A DNA stretch of 64,000 bases from Prorocentrum cordatum (Eukaryota; Sar; Dinophyceae; Prorocentrales; Prorocentraceae). Under the pieces are notes generated by a model. That model saw only the letters and a program-made list of their open reading frames with translations. It was not told the DNA's origin and made no database searches. Location of the stretch: positions 60,001 through 124,000 of the forward strand of contig CAUYUJ010001337.1 of the NCBI GenBank assembly GCA_963575745.1, in the 5' to 3' direction. Numbering within the stretch: position 1 is the stretch's first letter; the number at the start of each line of letters is the position of its first letter. This document shows, in pieces, positions 1 to 10,634 of this stretch. A program made the position numbers and the translations under genes.

Positions 1-925
1 TGAGCTCCGGGGCCACGAATCGTGTGAGGGGTGTGCCGAAATTGATTGGGGGGACGATTGGATGAGGATGATGGGTTGATGATGGACGGGGGAGGACGGG
101 GGAGGGCAGCGGGAAGGAAGAAAGAAAGAAAGGAAGGAAGGAAGGAATGAGACGCGGGGTGCTGTCTCTTCACAACGAGGACCCAACACCACAGGATGGT
201 TGGGACAAATAACATGAGGTGAAGGGCACTTGCTCGAGGGCTGTAGCTGCGAGCATCACGTGTTAACCGGGTTACCCTCCTGCCCACGGGGACACGGACA
301 CAGCGCGTTTGCCCTCTGATATTATATCTTCCACTCCTGCTTTTCTGCTCCACTCCTCCTCCTTTTCCTGGTGTACCTTCTGCTCTTGATCATCCTCCAG
401 CGTTCCCTTCTGCTTCTGGTGTACCTGCTTCTTCTCCTGTTCCTCCAGCGCCTCTCCTGCTCTTTATTATCCCTTCCTCCTTCTCTAGGGCGACGTATTT
501 GATTGAAGGTAGTGTCCACGTGAAAGTGGGCAGACACGTCTCGCGAACTGCTGACCGGGCGTGGGGCCCCTCCTTGCGCACAGTCTGCAAGTGCACCCGC
601 GGGCGCTGCAGTGAATGCCACGAGCTCCAGCCGAACCAGAAAACAGAGAGCTCGCCGTGGGCGCCAGTGTCCAGGTGTCGACGAGGGAGGCATCACTCCG
701 AGGAGTGACGACAAGCAGATGCACATGGGCGCCTCGGCGCAAGGCACGCCAATCACGGCAAGGCCGTCCACTCCGAGCGCCTTGCAGCACTCCCCCGCGC
801 GCGCCTCCGCAGGCCGCCACAGGCCACTCGAGGCCTCCCCGCCCCAGGATCACCATGGCCCCTGTCGGCACTTGTGTATGGCGGCGGCGAGGATGCCAGA
901 CTCGGCGGCGAGCAATGGGGGGGAA
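1..925. other. unassigned flank
   Basis: No convincing gene is visible. A short polypurine run of GGAA/GAAA units sits at about 116-146. At about 360-470 there is a degenerate, roughly 50-bp repeat rich in CTTCTGCT and TGGTGTACCT. Several open frames overlap here on both strands, but none has a recognisable domain. Confidence 0.4.
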
Positions 926-929
926 TGAG

Positions 930-1300
930 AAGAAGAAGGCCTTCTCAGAAGGCGGCGGGACTTCTCAGAAGCCCTCGCGCCTTCTGAGAAGTTTTTCCTG
1001 TCTCCCGGGAAGGCTTAGAACACTCCTCAGAAGGCCGGGGGACGTCCGAACCTTCCGAGAAGGCCCGCCCCTGCTCGCTTCCCCCCTCGCTCGCCGCCGA
1101 TAGACGGCAGACGTGGGATGCACGTGGCCGACTTGCGCACGGCGGGCGGCTGGGGGAAGGGGGAGGGGGGAGACGGGGGCCACGGGGGTGGGGGGTGGGG
1201 GAGGGGGGAGGGCTTCTTCAATGGAGCCTGCTCCTCAGAAGACGCCGGCCTTCTTCTGAGAAGCAGGGGTGCGTCTAAGAAGCCTTTCGCCCCTCCCCCC
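930..1300. repeat. cluster of CTTCTNAGAAG palindromes
   Basis: The 11-bp palindrome CTTCTCAGAAG or close variants (CTTCTGAGAAG, CTTCCGAGAAG) occurs repeatedly between 930 and 1060 and again near 1235-1285. A longer version followed by CAGGGGTGC recurs at about 2110-2150. The spacing is irregular, so this is a motif cluster and not a regular tandem array. I do not know a function for it. Confidence 0.55.
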
Positions 1301-1353
1301 TACGCCGCTTCTGCGCCGGGGAGCGCGCTCAGAGCACTCAGGAGGGAAAGAAG

Positions 1354-1487
1354 CACACAGACACAATGCATCGTCGATTCCCCCGAAGATATGGGAAAGT
1401 ATGGGAAGCGGGGGGGAAAACGAAAACCCCGAAAATATGGGATAAGATGGGGAATCTGTTGATTTGTGTGTATTTATCTGTGTGTCC
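1354..1487. mobile_element. MITE-like repeat, CACACAGACACAA family, copy 1
   Basis: This stretch of about 134 bp starts with CACACAGACACAA and ends with TTGTGTGT...CTGTGTGTCC, so its ends are imperfect inverted repeats. The interior carries CGTCGATTCCCC and TATGGGAA motifs. Diverged copies lie at 13694-13832 and 33481-33633, and all three are followed by GGGCCCCT. No coding capacity is visible. A small non-autonomous DNA element fits best; target-site duplications were not seen at this copy. Confidence 0.5.
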
Positions 1488-2060
1488 AATTGGGCCCCTT
1501 CAGGCACGCGCCCTGTGGGAGGTGCGCTGCACCCCGGGCGGCCGGCCAAGCCCACAGGGGCCGCCCCCCTCCGGCCCTCGAGGAGGGAGGAGGGAGGCCG
1601 GGAGCGCAGCGGCGAGCGCCAGTCCCGAGCCGCGGGTGCGCGGTGCGAGGGCGAGCTCTCTGCAATTTGCAAGGGCACCCTCGAGGGCGCGGAGTTGTTC
1701 TCGCTTCGCGCTGCGCGGTTCGGCTCCGATTCCTCCTGGTCCTCCTCTTCTCCTCTGGGAGGAGGCGCGAGAGCGCGAATTATTCGCACTTTGAGAGCCC
1801 TTGATTTGATTATTCGAGGGGCAGTCGACTTTGATCATCATCAGCAGCATCATCATCAGCAGCATCATCATCATCGTCAGCATCATCAGCAGCAGCATCA
1901 TCTCCAATGTGATTATTCGAGGGGTAGTCGAATGCGGTGCTCAAGGTCCGCTCTTCGATGATGACGTTTGGCGCGTTGCGCGTCCCCCCCTGCCATTCCA
2001 GAAACGAGCCCCGGGCGAGACGGTGCGAGAAGAGACAAGGGCTAACACGAGTGAAACAGA
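1488..2060. other. unassigned, with CAT/CAG repeat
   Basis: No gene was recognised. A CAT/CAG-type microsatellite runs from about 1830 to 1905. The sequence GATTATTCGAGGGG(C/T)AGTCGA occurs just before it and again just after (about 1806 and 1910), so the microsatellite is bracketed by a short direct repeat. Confidence 0.45.
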
Positions 2061-2065
2061 CGCAA

Positions 2066-2107
2066 TGTCTGTAGATGTAAGGCGCCGGCCTTACACATCT
2101 ACAGACA
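2066..2107. repeat. 18-bp stem hairpin
   Basis: The arm TGTCTGTAGATGTAAGGC is followed after GCCG by its reverse complement with a two-base insertion. This gives an almost perfect stem-loop of about 42 nt. It lies just before a CTTCTAAGAAG motif. There is no downstream U-tract, so it is not called as a terminator. Confidence 0.7.
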
Positions 2108-2590
2108 AGGCCCGCGCCTTCTAAGAAGCAGGGGTGCTCCCAAGAAGCCCTCCCCCCCCCACACCCCCCTCTCCGCGTGGCTGCAAGGCCGCGAGGGAGC
2201 GGGCGCGGCCACCGATCTCGGGGGGTGGTGTTGCCGAGCTGCGCCCCGCTGTGGAGAGGGAGGGGTCCGCCACGCCGCCCCCCCAAAAGCAGAGCCCTGG
2301 GGTCCGGCGGACACGGAGGGCTCGAGCCTGCAATGCATACAGCTACGTACACTCATTCCCCAAACAGTGCTTGCCCTTAGGGTTTCTCACTTCGCTTGCC
2401 TGAGGAATTGGGTGAGTGTGGCGGGGTTTCGCCTGGTGTGGGGGTGCGGGCGGGAGGAAGAAAGGAGGAAGAAATGGAGCATGCGAACAAGGTGAAGGAG
2501 GAGCTAAGGGCTACGAGCAGGGCAGTATGGAAGGAGGTGGAGGAGATGGATGAGAACAACACGAGGTGGTAGGTGCAGGAGTAACCAGAA
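2108..2590. other. unassigned
   Basis: No gene, domain or RNA was recognised. The first 50 bases repeat the CTTCT.AGAAGCAGGGGTGC motif seen near 1255. Confidence 0.4.
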
Positions 2591-2592
2591 GG

Positions 2593-2790
2593 ATGGAGTC
2601 GGAGGGGGAGGAGGAGGGGGAGGAGGAGGAGGAGGAGGAGGAGGAGGAGGAGGAGGGAGGAGGAGGAGGAGGAGGAGGGGGGGGGGTCGGAGGAGGAGGA
2701 GGAGGAGGACGAGGATGACGAGGAGCTATGATGAGTAATGTGATCAAGACGCGGAGGAGGAGGGAGGAGGAGGAGGAGGAGGAGCAACAA
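2593..2790. repeat. GGA trinucleotide array
   Basis: A polypurine array of GGA units with scattered interruptions, purines on the plus strand. Open frames through it (poly-Gly/Arg, or Pro/Ser/Leu on the other strand) are low-complexity artefacts. Confidence 0.85.
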
Positions 2791-3115
2791 GAGAGGCATA
2801 AGGGAGAGAGGGAGGAAATGATCATGCATAATGAAGTGAGGATGGAAGAGGGAGGGGGGTCGAGGAGAGAAGAGGGAGGAATGAGACGGGGCCAGACCAG
2901 AGCTAATACATTGATACCGCATGTCGTGTCAAGTCAGGGGTCATCTAGGACTCCTCGGGCAATACGTCGCCGTTTTGATGGCAGGTGTGAGATATATAGG
3001 GCCATAGTGAAACCATATACTGGGGCATCTCAGCTCCCTGCAGTCAGAAGAAGGTTTTTGCTTTCGGTATGTTCGGGACCCTACTCCATCTATGCCAAGC
3101 GAGTAGATTGCGGGA
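2791..3115. other. unassigned
   Basis: After the polypurine tail (to about 2880) this stretch has more balanced base composition. A plus-strand frame stays open from 2728 to 3354, but it shows no domain and starts inside the GGA array. I would not call it a gene. Confidence 0.35.
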
Positions 3116-3180
3116 CTATCCAGCTGCTTGCGGCAAACCCCGCCACCGTGTTTGTGCAGCAGCGTTGCAGGAAGGAGACT
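3116..3180. repeat. dispersed CCCGCCACCGTG motif, copy 1
   Basis: About 65 bp containing CTGCTTGCGGCAAA, CCCGCCACCGTG and then TGCAGGAAGGAG. It matches 39590-39655 closely over the whole length and matches 55946-55985 over its first two thirds. At 55946 it lies inside the RPA-like coding frame, so this may be a relic of that gene family and not a regulatory site. Confidence 0.5.
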
Positions 3181-3357
3181 GATTGTAGGGACAGCGCAAA
3201 TCCGATTCGTGGTATGAGAAGGACGGGTCGTGAACTCGACCTCGTCTTCGTCCGCGCGGTAGAAGGGGATCGAGTTCGCACCCCGCGGCAGTTCAGCGAG
3301 TGGTCTGAATTGGGGAGGGTCGTGATCCCGACATCGTCTTCGGCCTTGCGGTAGGGA

Positions 3358-3515
3358 TGGGGAGGAGGAGGAGGAGGAGGAGGAGGAGGAGGAGGAGGAG
3401 GAGGAAGAGGAGGAGGAGGAGGAGGAGAGGGAGGTGGAGGAGGAGGAGGAGGAGGAGGCGGAGGAGGAGGAGGAGGAAGACGAGGAGGAGGAGGAGGAGG
3501 AAGAGGATAAGGAGA
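3358..3515. repeat. GGA trinucleotide array
   Basis: A second GGA array, purines on the plus strand, with a few GGC and GAA interruptions. The poly-Leu and poly-Pro frames on the minus strand are artefacts. Confidence 0.85.
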
Positions 3516-3589
3516 AGCTGAGGACGAGGAAGGGACAGCTTCATGGGATCGTATTGAGGGCTCCTGGGGGCCTCCTGGGAGCGTCATAG

Positions 3590-4085
3590 AGTGCATCTTG
3601 GGGGCCTTTGGGGGGCCTCCTGGGGCATCTTGGGGGCCTCTTGGGCCCTCTTAGGGGGGCGATTGGCTTGTCTGCCACCTTAGGAGGTCGTCTTGAGGGC
3701 CTCTCTGGGCAGCCGTGGTGGCCTCTTGAGGCTCTTTAGGGCCGTATTGGGGGCCTCTTGGCAGCCTCTTGGGCGATCTTGGTGTCCTCTTGGGCCGACT
3801 TGGGCCTTCTTGTGGGTTTCATAGTTTGTGTTGGAGCTATATTGGTCGCCTCTTGGGCCGTATTGGGCGGTCGGAAGCGCACACACACACATGCGAGAAG
3901 TTCAACATCCTCTAACCTACTAATGGGCCCCTTAGTTGCTTGCTTCCTCGGGCTCTCCTGGGGGGTCTCTTGGAGCCCTGTTGAGACGTATTGGGGGCCT
4001 CCGCTTGAGCCACCTGGAGCAGTTTGGGTGTCGCCTTGGTTGCTTCGGACGCCTTCTTGGTGGCCATCTCGGCCGCCTGGAGGCC
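3590..4085. repeat. GGGGGCCTCTTGG minisatellite
   Basis: A degenerate repeat of about 20-30 bp built on GGGCCTCTTGGG(C/A)CGTCTTG. The same family forms 39720-40200, 54535-54800 and 56660-56810. Both this block and the 39.7-kb block contain TTGGGCGGTCGGAA, at 3868 and 40033, so they share more than the simple unit. Lys/Arg/Pro-rich frames on the minus strand come from the repeat. Confidence 0.65.
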
Positions 4086-5470
4086 GAACAGAGGCCAACA
4101 AGGGATGCTATCTCGACGACGCGCCTCGAACACATTCATCCACCTCCAAGGCAACAGCACGCATCCTAACACGCCCGCTCCATGAACGCACTGTGGCGGA
4201 GTTGGGCGTCGATGCCTTCGCCATAGTTGGGTAATGAGGAGGCAGGGGTAGAGTCGCATTCAACCTCAAGATTGGATGGCTGATGATGGATTGTGTTGGC
4301 CATGAGGGGACGCATCCCAATTGACGTTTGCATTATGTATTCGCCCGCAGTCGCGTTAACTTTTCGACGCCATGGCATTCCAGTTCGCACACGTATGTTC
4401 CCAATCGACACTATTGCAACGCCGATGTATCACCATGAGAAGGAAGGATGCTTGATCGTGCGTGGTGCGAAAAGGTACTCGCGTTTTGCAATGGCTCGTT
4501 CAGAGTTCTTCAGCACACGGGTAGTGCATTGTCCTTGCATTTGTGTTGGTTTTCGCCTTGTCTTGGTTCAGCCCTGCCCGTAGAGGCACCGTGAGCACAG
4601 CCAGGCGAATTTGTTATATGTGGTTCCGCTTCACTCGGCTTGATGCAGTCCTGATCTTGCTATTGGTCAGTGTGGTGGGGCCCTTTTCGAGTGCCCCTCT
4701 TGTTCCCAGCGGCCGTGTTGCGCATGTCCGCTCCATGACGTTGATTCCTGCTGCTGAGGTTCGAGCACATAGAGAGGTTTGAGACAGCGGCCGTGAAGCG
4801 CAACAGTGCGGACCTCTTCGAGCATCTCAACGCCGACCTCACCAACACCCATGGGAAGACTCCTGGGGGTGACTCCAGGACTTCGGCTTCCATGGGGGCG
4901 AAAGTCGGTCTTGGCAGTCGTCCCTGGTCCATGAGTCTGTACTCGGTCTGTCTGGCGATGAGTCCACACCATCTGCATGGAAACGCTGCAGCACAAGTAA
5001 TTATTCGGGACGCCGCGCCACCGCCCCCATGTTCGGTGTAGGTGCACCCCCAAGCGTAGGGATCGGGATCTCGTGCTCGTCCTGACACATGTTGAGCATG
5101 GGCCAGTCGAGTAAGATGTCCAGTGTCCGCGCTGTTCCTGCAAGGGCTTCATGCAGTTACCTCATTCTCTAGGCCCCCGTCCCCGCGCTAGACAGTTTGA
5201 CCGCAGTAGGCGGCCGGGCATTTGACTAACTATGTTGGTTCTGGAAGCCCACTGGGCGTGGTATTCTTTCCCTATGGTCGCAGTCCAGTCATGGAGGCTT
5301 CGGGTAGACCTACGTACGCTATCATCGCGTTCTGGAGCTTTCTGTAATGGCCGCGGGGCCCGATACATTCTCCAGGCTCTCATGCCCTCTGAGTCGCGAT
5401 GTACTTCAACCTGATGTTGAATTTACCCTGAGCCTTGGCGTCGCGTGCCAAGCTGTGTGGGGCGAGAAGG
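4086..5470. other. unassigned, non-repetitive by eye
   Basis: About 1.4 kb of mixed-composition sequence with no array and no recognisable domain. Short plus-strand frames (for example 4293-4583 and 4793-5041) are at lengths expected by chance. A multi-exon gene with short exons could be missed here. Confidence 0.35.
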
Positions 5471-5478
5471 GTGTGACC

Positions 5479-5525
5479 TTCAAAGAAGGCAGGGGGTCCT
5501 CTGAGAGGTCCTCCCGCCTTTGACA
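5479..5525. repeat. imperfect hairpin
   Basis: TTCAAAGAAGGCAGGGG pairs imperfectly with CCTCCCGCCTTTGA across a CCTCTGAGAGG centre. It is a small palindromic element of unknown role. Confidence 0.45.
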
Positions 5526-5699
5526 AACCTGTATTAGGTCTCAGGGGCCTCTCTTTCTAGCTGCCCCCGTCGCCCCACCCCCTCCCCGATCAATTTTCGC
5601 TGGAGGCAAATTCCGAAACCCGCCCAGGACCATCCTGGCCCGGTGCCGAAGCCCCCCCGGGCCGCCGCGGCCGCTGTGTTGCAGTCCCCATTGCTGCCG

Positions 5700-5915
5700 T
5701 GGCCTCTTTCTGCCACACTTCGACGCGACACGCTATCCACGCCCAGGTCCCCACGCGTGATCGCCCCGAGCCGTTTCCCAGCTGACTGCCCCGCGGAGCG
5801 GAGCGGCAGGCTATCCGCTCGCAGGGCATCGCACCGCGTGTCGCCGGGGCCGCCGCCGCGACACGCTACGCGGAAGTTCCCGAGCGTGCACGCCAGAATC
5901 GTGGGCCGACTTATA
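5700..5915. repeat. duplicated segment, copy 1
   Basis: This stretch resembles 12990-13170. Shared features are GACACGCTATCCACGCC-type sequence, CGCTCGCAGGGCATCGC, and a final AAGTTCCCGAGCGTGCACGC. The minus-strand translation is also similar in both places (GNF..ACRG.GPGDT.C, then VDSVSR). That hints at an ancient coding repeat, although no known domain is evident. Confidence 0.5.
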
Positions 5916-6974
5916 TGGCCACCGCCCCCGCGCGCGTATGTGCCGGACCAGCTTGTTTGTGCAGGGGTGGTGTGCAGAAATTGTGCCCCAAAGTCGGGCC
6001 GAGCGAAAGGGGGGGATAGGGAAAGGGGGGGGTACGAAATCTGCTGCATGCAGCTGGTTTCGGCCCCAGGGGCCCATTCCTCGATACATGGCCGCCTCCC
6101 GGCGCTGGGAGGCGCCAGGAAATCAGCTACGTCAGCTGATTCTCAAACCCCCGCTTTGCTATCCCCTCCTTTCGCCTGGCCCGACAAAAGGGATTTCATG
6201 TTCCTGGACGGGGTTCTGGTCAAGGGTTGTCTTTTAGTAATGTAGCTGTCCCCGGTGCCAGGCTGGGGGTGGGCAGGCTGAGTTGTTCTTCTAGAGGGGG
6301 GAAAGGGGTGCGGTGCAAAAGGGTATGGTTAAATGGGGCGGTATGGTGATTTTATGGTTGATGTGGTTCGCTTTGGAGCTGATGCATCATATTGAGATGC
6401 GCATGCGTTCGTGGTTGCAGTTGCTCTCGCACTGCAGTTCTGGCGCATCCAAACGATGGTGGTCAAGTGGCCATTGATGCGATGCCTCTTTGTTTGCTCG
6501 ACTGTTTGGTTTTGTTTGTGTTTGTGCGCGCCCGGTGTGCAGTGTTGCCGCGTTACTGCCGACAACCTGGTTCCGTTAGAAAAACAACGTCTTCCCAGCT
6601 CTCTCATCCTTCTCTCCCCGGCCTTGATCGTTCTATACAGGTCTGTCCTCATATGCTTTTCGCCGCCCTCCATCCCCACCCAGCGTATGAGTTGATCCGC
6701 TGTCGTTTCGCTTTTCTTGCGGGTATGAGGTCGTCGCGCGTGCGGCGCTGTGCAGTCGGCAGCGGTACCCTTCTGAATTATGGTTGCAGTCGTCGGCGAC
6801 GTCTTTTTGTCAATGGCTGCCGCGGTAGCATTGCGCGGTGGCTGCCGTTTCGGCGATTGCGCATGGGTGATAACAGGCTTTGTCGTTACCGCGATTGCTA
6901 TCATCAGTGGCCTGCGACCCCCAGCTCGCAGCACTGGGCCCTGTCGAATTTTCTCTCGCCCGTGACCCCCCCAC
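5916..6974. other. unassigned
   Basis: No gene was recognised. Two small perfect hairpins lie close together at about 6093-6113 (GCCTCCC...GGGAGGC) and 6120-6141 (AATCAGCT...AGCTGATT). The 6.3-6.9 kb part is less GC-rich than its surroundings. Confidence 0.35.
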
Positions 6975-7330
6975 CGCGCACGCGCGCGTTCCCGATGCAG
7001 CGCTCGGTGGCCTGATTGGGAACGCCTTCGAATGTGTCAGTGGTAGAACTCGCCCGCGGCGCATGGCAACGCTTCTTGGCCACATATGGAGCTCCACCGA
7101 AAGCAGCAGCGGCGGATCTCGCATGCGCTCCCCTCGCCCAGCGCATCGCTTCGAAGCCCAAAGCGAAGCGCCACCTGAGGTCCCAGTGGCGGAAACCGCA
7201 TGCGCTTCCCCCGTTCAGCGCAGCGTGCGGTGCATTGTGAGCTCCACCGAATGCCCCGGCGAGGGAATTCGAATGCGTTCCCCGCACCCGCCACGGTGGT
7301 TCATGGACCCATGGGGGGCCCGTCGAAGGC
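6975..7330. repeat. degenerate minisatellite with GAGCTCCACCGAA
   Basis: Units of about 65 bp carry GGAGCTCCACCGAA followed by CGCATGCGCTCCCC and a CCCAGCGCA-like segment. The minus-strand translation shows repeated AFGGA and GSAC motifs. Units are strongly diverged, so boundaries are uncertain. Confidence 0.4.
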
Positions 7331-7714
7331 CCCAGTGTTAGAATTCGTTGCGGTTTCTCTATCCCGCGCAGCGTTTCGTAGCCCCACGGGGGTTTCCACC
7401 GCAGGCCCGAGTGGCTGCACTCGCATTCGTGTGTCCAACCACGTACGACGCCTCGCGGGCCCATGGGGATCCCGAGCTTTGACGATGCTTCTTCGGCGGA
7501 GTTGCAGAAGTCACGCGGTCGGGTCTCTCGCCAGGAAGCTAGCTTAGAACGCAAATTTTGGCGCCGCGGGCGCACCCGTGATGAGATGCCGCCCAATGAG
7601 ATCTGGATAGGCTCGTTCGCGCTTCTCCGGTGGTTCTTTGGCGGAGCTTTTCTTGGACATGAAGGCGCGTCACGCGGTGGCCGCCTCTTCTGGCGACTCT
7701 GAGGTTCCAGGGGT
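7331..7714. other. unassigned
   Basis: Nothing was recognised. A minus-strand frame crosses it (6904-7725) but is built largely from the adjoining minisatellite. Confidence 0.35.
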
Positions 7715-8092
7715 CTGGCTTTCAAATTTTGGAATTTCGAATTTTTCGCGTTGGAATTTCGGAATTTCCGGAATTTCGTTTCTCACATTTCGGAATTTCG
7801 GAATTCCGTTTTTCCCGAATTTCGGAATTTCCGGAATTTCGTTTTGCCGGTGAAAAAACAAGCAATCTTGAATGTTCGGAAATTCCGGAATTTCGTTTTT
7901 TTTTTTTCTCTTCAAATTTCGGAATTTCCGGATGCTCGTTTTTTCAAATTTCGGATATTCCCGTTTTTTTTTTTTTTTTTTTTTTTTTTTTTGTGATTAT
8001 TCTTTCTTATATATATATATGTATATATATATGTATGTATATATATGTATATATAACACGGCAATTCCGAAATTTCGTTTTCGATAGTTCGG
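7715..8092. repeat. AT-rich GGAATTTC island with poly-T and TA tracts
   Basis: GGAATTTC units, several joined as GGAATTTCCGGAATTTCG, fill 7728-7955. A run of about 27 T follows at about 7966-7992, then a TATATATG repeat at about 8008-8056, and the GGCAATTCCGAAATTTCG motif returns in the opposite sense at 8062. The block is much more AT-rich than its neighbours. The Phe/Arg-rich frames are artefacts. Scaffold or matrix attachment, or a recent insertion, are possibilities only. Confidence 0.7.
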
Positions 8093-9905
8093 ATTCTAGG
8101 AGGCGAAACCATGATATATTCGTGCGCAGTTGCGTGCGATCGCAGTTTAGCCGGGTGCCGGCGGATGGGGGATGCAGGGAAAACCTCGATGCAGGAGGAG
8201 GCAGATAATGAAAGTGCGTCAGAGAGACCAGTCGGCGCTTTAGACAGTTGAGTGGCGAAGTCACGAAATTAAATGCAGGGGAATTGCGGGGCGGGCCAAA
8301 CATGTCTCGCACTGTGCTTTTACAGGGCAGCGCAGCTCAGCGCATCTGTTACGATGATTGTTTCGCGGGCGGGGGGTGGAGCTTGAGCGTTGAAACAGAG
8401 GCCGCCCTACATCGCAGTTTTGGCACGGCGGCAGATTGAAATCGCCGCGGGTACCGTTTTGACTTCCAGGGCCCTTTTCGGCAGACGTTTGAGCAACGCG
8501 CAGAATCCTACGTTTCCCCACGCCCTGCCCCCACAGCCTGCCCAGCCCATTCGCGCCCGCATGCTGCGGGCCACTTTGCCGCGACGCCGCAATTCGCATG
8601 TTCTCCTGCGCCTAGCTAGGCCAGCCCAAGGAAACACGGATGCGACCGCTCACGTTTGCCGGTGGAATTTCGCCGAAGCAGCCCGACCGCTGACGCGTGA
8701 TATTCCGCGCGTTGCGCTCCTTGGGCCAGTGGCCGACCTAGTGGTACTTTCTTTCGTGGGTCATGCAAATCGGGGAGGGGGCGCGCCTGGGGTCTCTGCT
8801 TGTCGCCGGGCTGCAACGTAAAGGGGCGTGTGTTGATGCGCCTGATTATTAACTCTACGCGGCCATGCATTCTTGTGTTCGGCGTCGTGTCCAGTCCGCG
8901 TTTTCCATTCAGCGCGTTCAAACGAATCCGACGATGGGAGGGCGGACTCCCAGCGTCCTCCTCGCCCCCCGTGACAGAGTCGCGCGGCTCAGGCTTGCCG
9001 CGCGCGCCCATGCGCGCGGCGTGGCCAGGGGGAGGCACATAGGAAGTAATGTTTCCTTTGGAAAGCGATGGGGCAATTATGCGGGGAGCGGTGCGACAGG
9101 AAGGATCGGTAGAAGAGGGTCCTTCGCATTTTGACGAGTCGGGGGGGTGGTCATATTCGCAGGCCTTCTAGGGCACCGAGCGCTTCCCGCGATCCGACGT
9201 TGGGCTTGCGCGGAACACCCTCTCAACGCGATGATTGCGTCAATCGTGCCACTGCGTCTGATTCGCGTTTGTGTGGCGCACTAGAGGTCCACGTCCGTTT
9301 TGCATTACCATCCGATCGTTTGTATGCCCCTCGCATTCATTTCCACCTCGCCGTTGCCCACTTGGAGCAGCGGTGCCGGCGTTGCTTTGGATTCGGCCGC
9401 GTGCGTCGCAGATGGCGACGCAGTGAAGTCGCCCATATCGTTGTTTCCATGGGCATGCAGGGCGTCCACACCACACCCCTACACCACACCCTTTTCCATC
9501 TTCTCAAGAAGTTCTTGGATAAATGACGCGGGCGGGGTGGGCCGGCAAATCTGTTGGCCGAGAGGGCTCCGACCTAGGGTTCTCTTTGAGGATGGTAATG
9601 CGTCCCTGGTGCCATGTTGGGGGTGGGCCCGCGGATCCATTCGGCGTGGAAGCAGCGCGTTTCGTGCGTGCCCACTCGAAGGAAATGTGCCTTCCATGTC
9701 GAATCCCCGATACAAAAACGACTTCCGATGACCCTCGTTCTGCATGCTGAAAAATCGGCGCGGAGTTTTGCGCATAATCTTCGATGAACTATTCGGTCCG
9801 GAGACCCTGCAATTTTGAAGCACATAACTTTACTTTTAGCGTCCACGCTCGAGGATGTCGCGAGCGAAACGCTCGTTTTGGAGAAGTGGAGAGGCCGTCC
9901 CTTTC
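8093..9905. other. unassigned
   Basis: About 1.8 kb without arrays or recognisable domains. Frames of 80-140 codons exist on both strands (for example 8390-8821 and 9131-9526, plus) but carry no motif that I know. Confidence 0.35.
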
Positions 9906-9911
9906 GCCCCA

Positions 9912-10456
9912 GTCGTTTTCGCTCCAGGGCGGAACAAGCGTGAAAACACGTGGGTCCATTTCGCCTCAGGGCGCGGCAAGCGTGAAATCATGTGGATCCC
10001 ATTCGCCTCATGGCAGAGCAAGAGTGAAAACACGTGGGCACCTTCCGCCTCAGGGCGGAGCAAGCGTGAAACCACGCCATTACGCTTTCTCCGCTTTGGG
10101 ATGAAAGGGGCCCACGTGTTTTCACGCTTGCTGCGCTCTGGGGTGAAAGGGGCCCACGTGTTCTCACGCTTGCTGCGCTCTGGGGCATGCTTTCCCGCTT
10201 GTTCCGCTTTGGGGCGAAAGGGACCCACGTGTTTTCACGCTTGTTCCGCTTTGGAGCGAGAGGGACCCCCATGATTTCACGCTTGCTGCGCTCTGGGGCG
10301 AAAAGGCACCCTCGTGTTTGCACGCACGTTCCGCTCTGGGGCGAACGTGACTCACGCGTTTTCATGTTTATTGCGCTCTGGAGCGAAATTGACCCGCGTG
10401 ATTTCACGTTTGCTGCGCTCTGGGGCGAAAAGGGCCCACGCGTGTTCACCCTTAGT
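9912..10456. repeat. 42-bp minisatellite with orientation switch
   Basis: Four units read AAGCGTGAAAACACGTGGG...TTTCGCCTCAGGGCG on the plus strand to about 10080. Then about nine units of the same repeat read in the opposite sense (GGGCCCACGTGTTTTCACGC...TGCTGCGCTCTGG) from about 10100 to 10456. The unit is 42 bp, exactly 14 codons, so frames stay open through it. One unit near 10188 is shortened. The two halves could pair as a long cruciform. Confidence 0.8.
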
Positions 10457-10458
10457 TC

Positions 10459-10634
10459 CAAGGCGGGAGTGTATCCGTATCCGCCGCCTGGAGGGTCAGT
10501 TTTCGGAGCCTCGGCAGGCGGTGGATGTTGACATATTCGGGCCCCCGGGGGCCGAAATATATCAATATCCACCGCCCGTCTGGGGCACCAGGACGTCGGT
10601 TCCGAGGCGGTGGATATGGATAAACCCCCGCCTC
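10459..10634. mobile_element. foldback element
   Basis: The outer ends are inverted: AAGGCGGGAGTGTATCCGTA on the left matches the reverse complement of the right end (GGATATGGATAAACCCCCGCCTC). An inner palindrome at 10518-10575 (GCGGTGGATGTTGACATATT... mirrored to ATATCCACCGC) is centred on GGGCCCCCGGGGGCC. No coding capacity is visible. It looks like a foldback or MITE-type insertion abutting the 42-bp array. Confidence 0.65.

Noticed and set aside
2066-2107. Intrinsic terminator
   Set aside because: A good stem but no U-tract, and bacterial-type termination is not expected here.
4740-4790. tRNA-like GAGGTTCGAGCAC word
   Set aside because: No acceptor, D or anticodon stem could be drawn around it.
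7728-7955. Heat-shock elements (nGAAnnTTCn)
   Set aside because: TTCCGGAA gives the pattern by chance within a GGAATTTC repeat; spacing is not that of a regular element and no gene follows.
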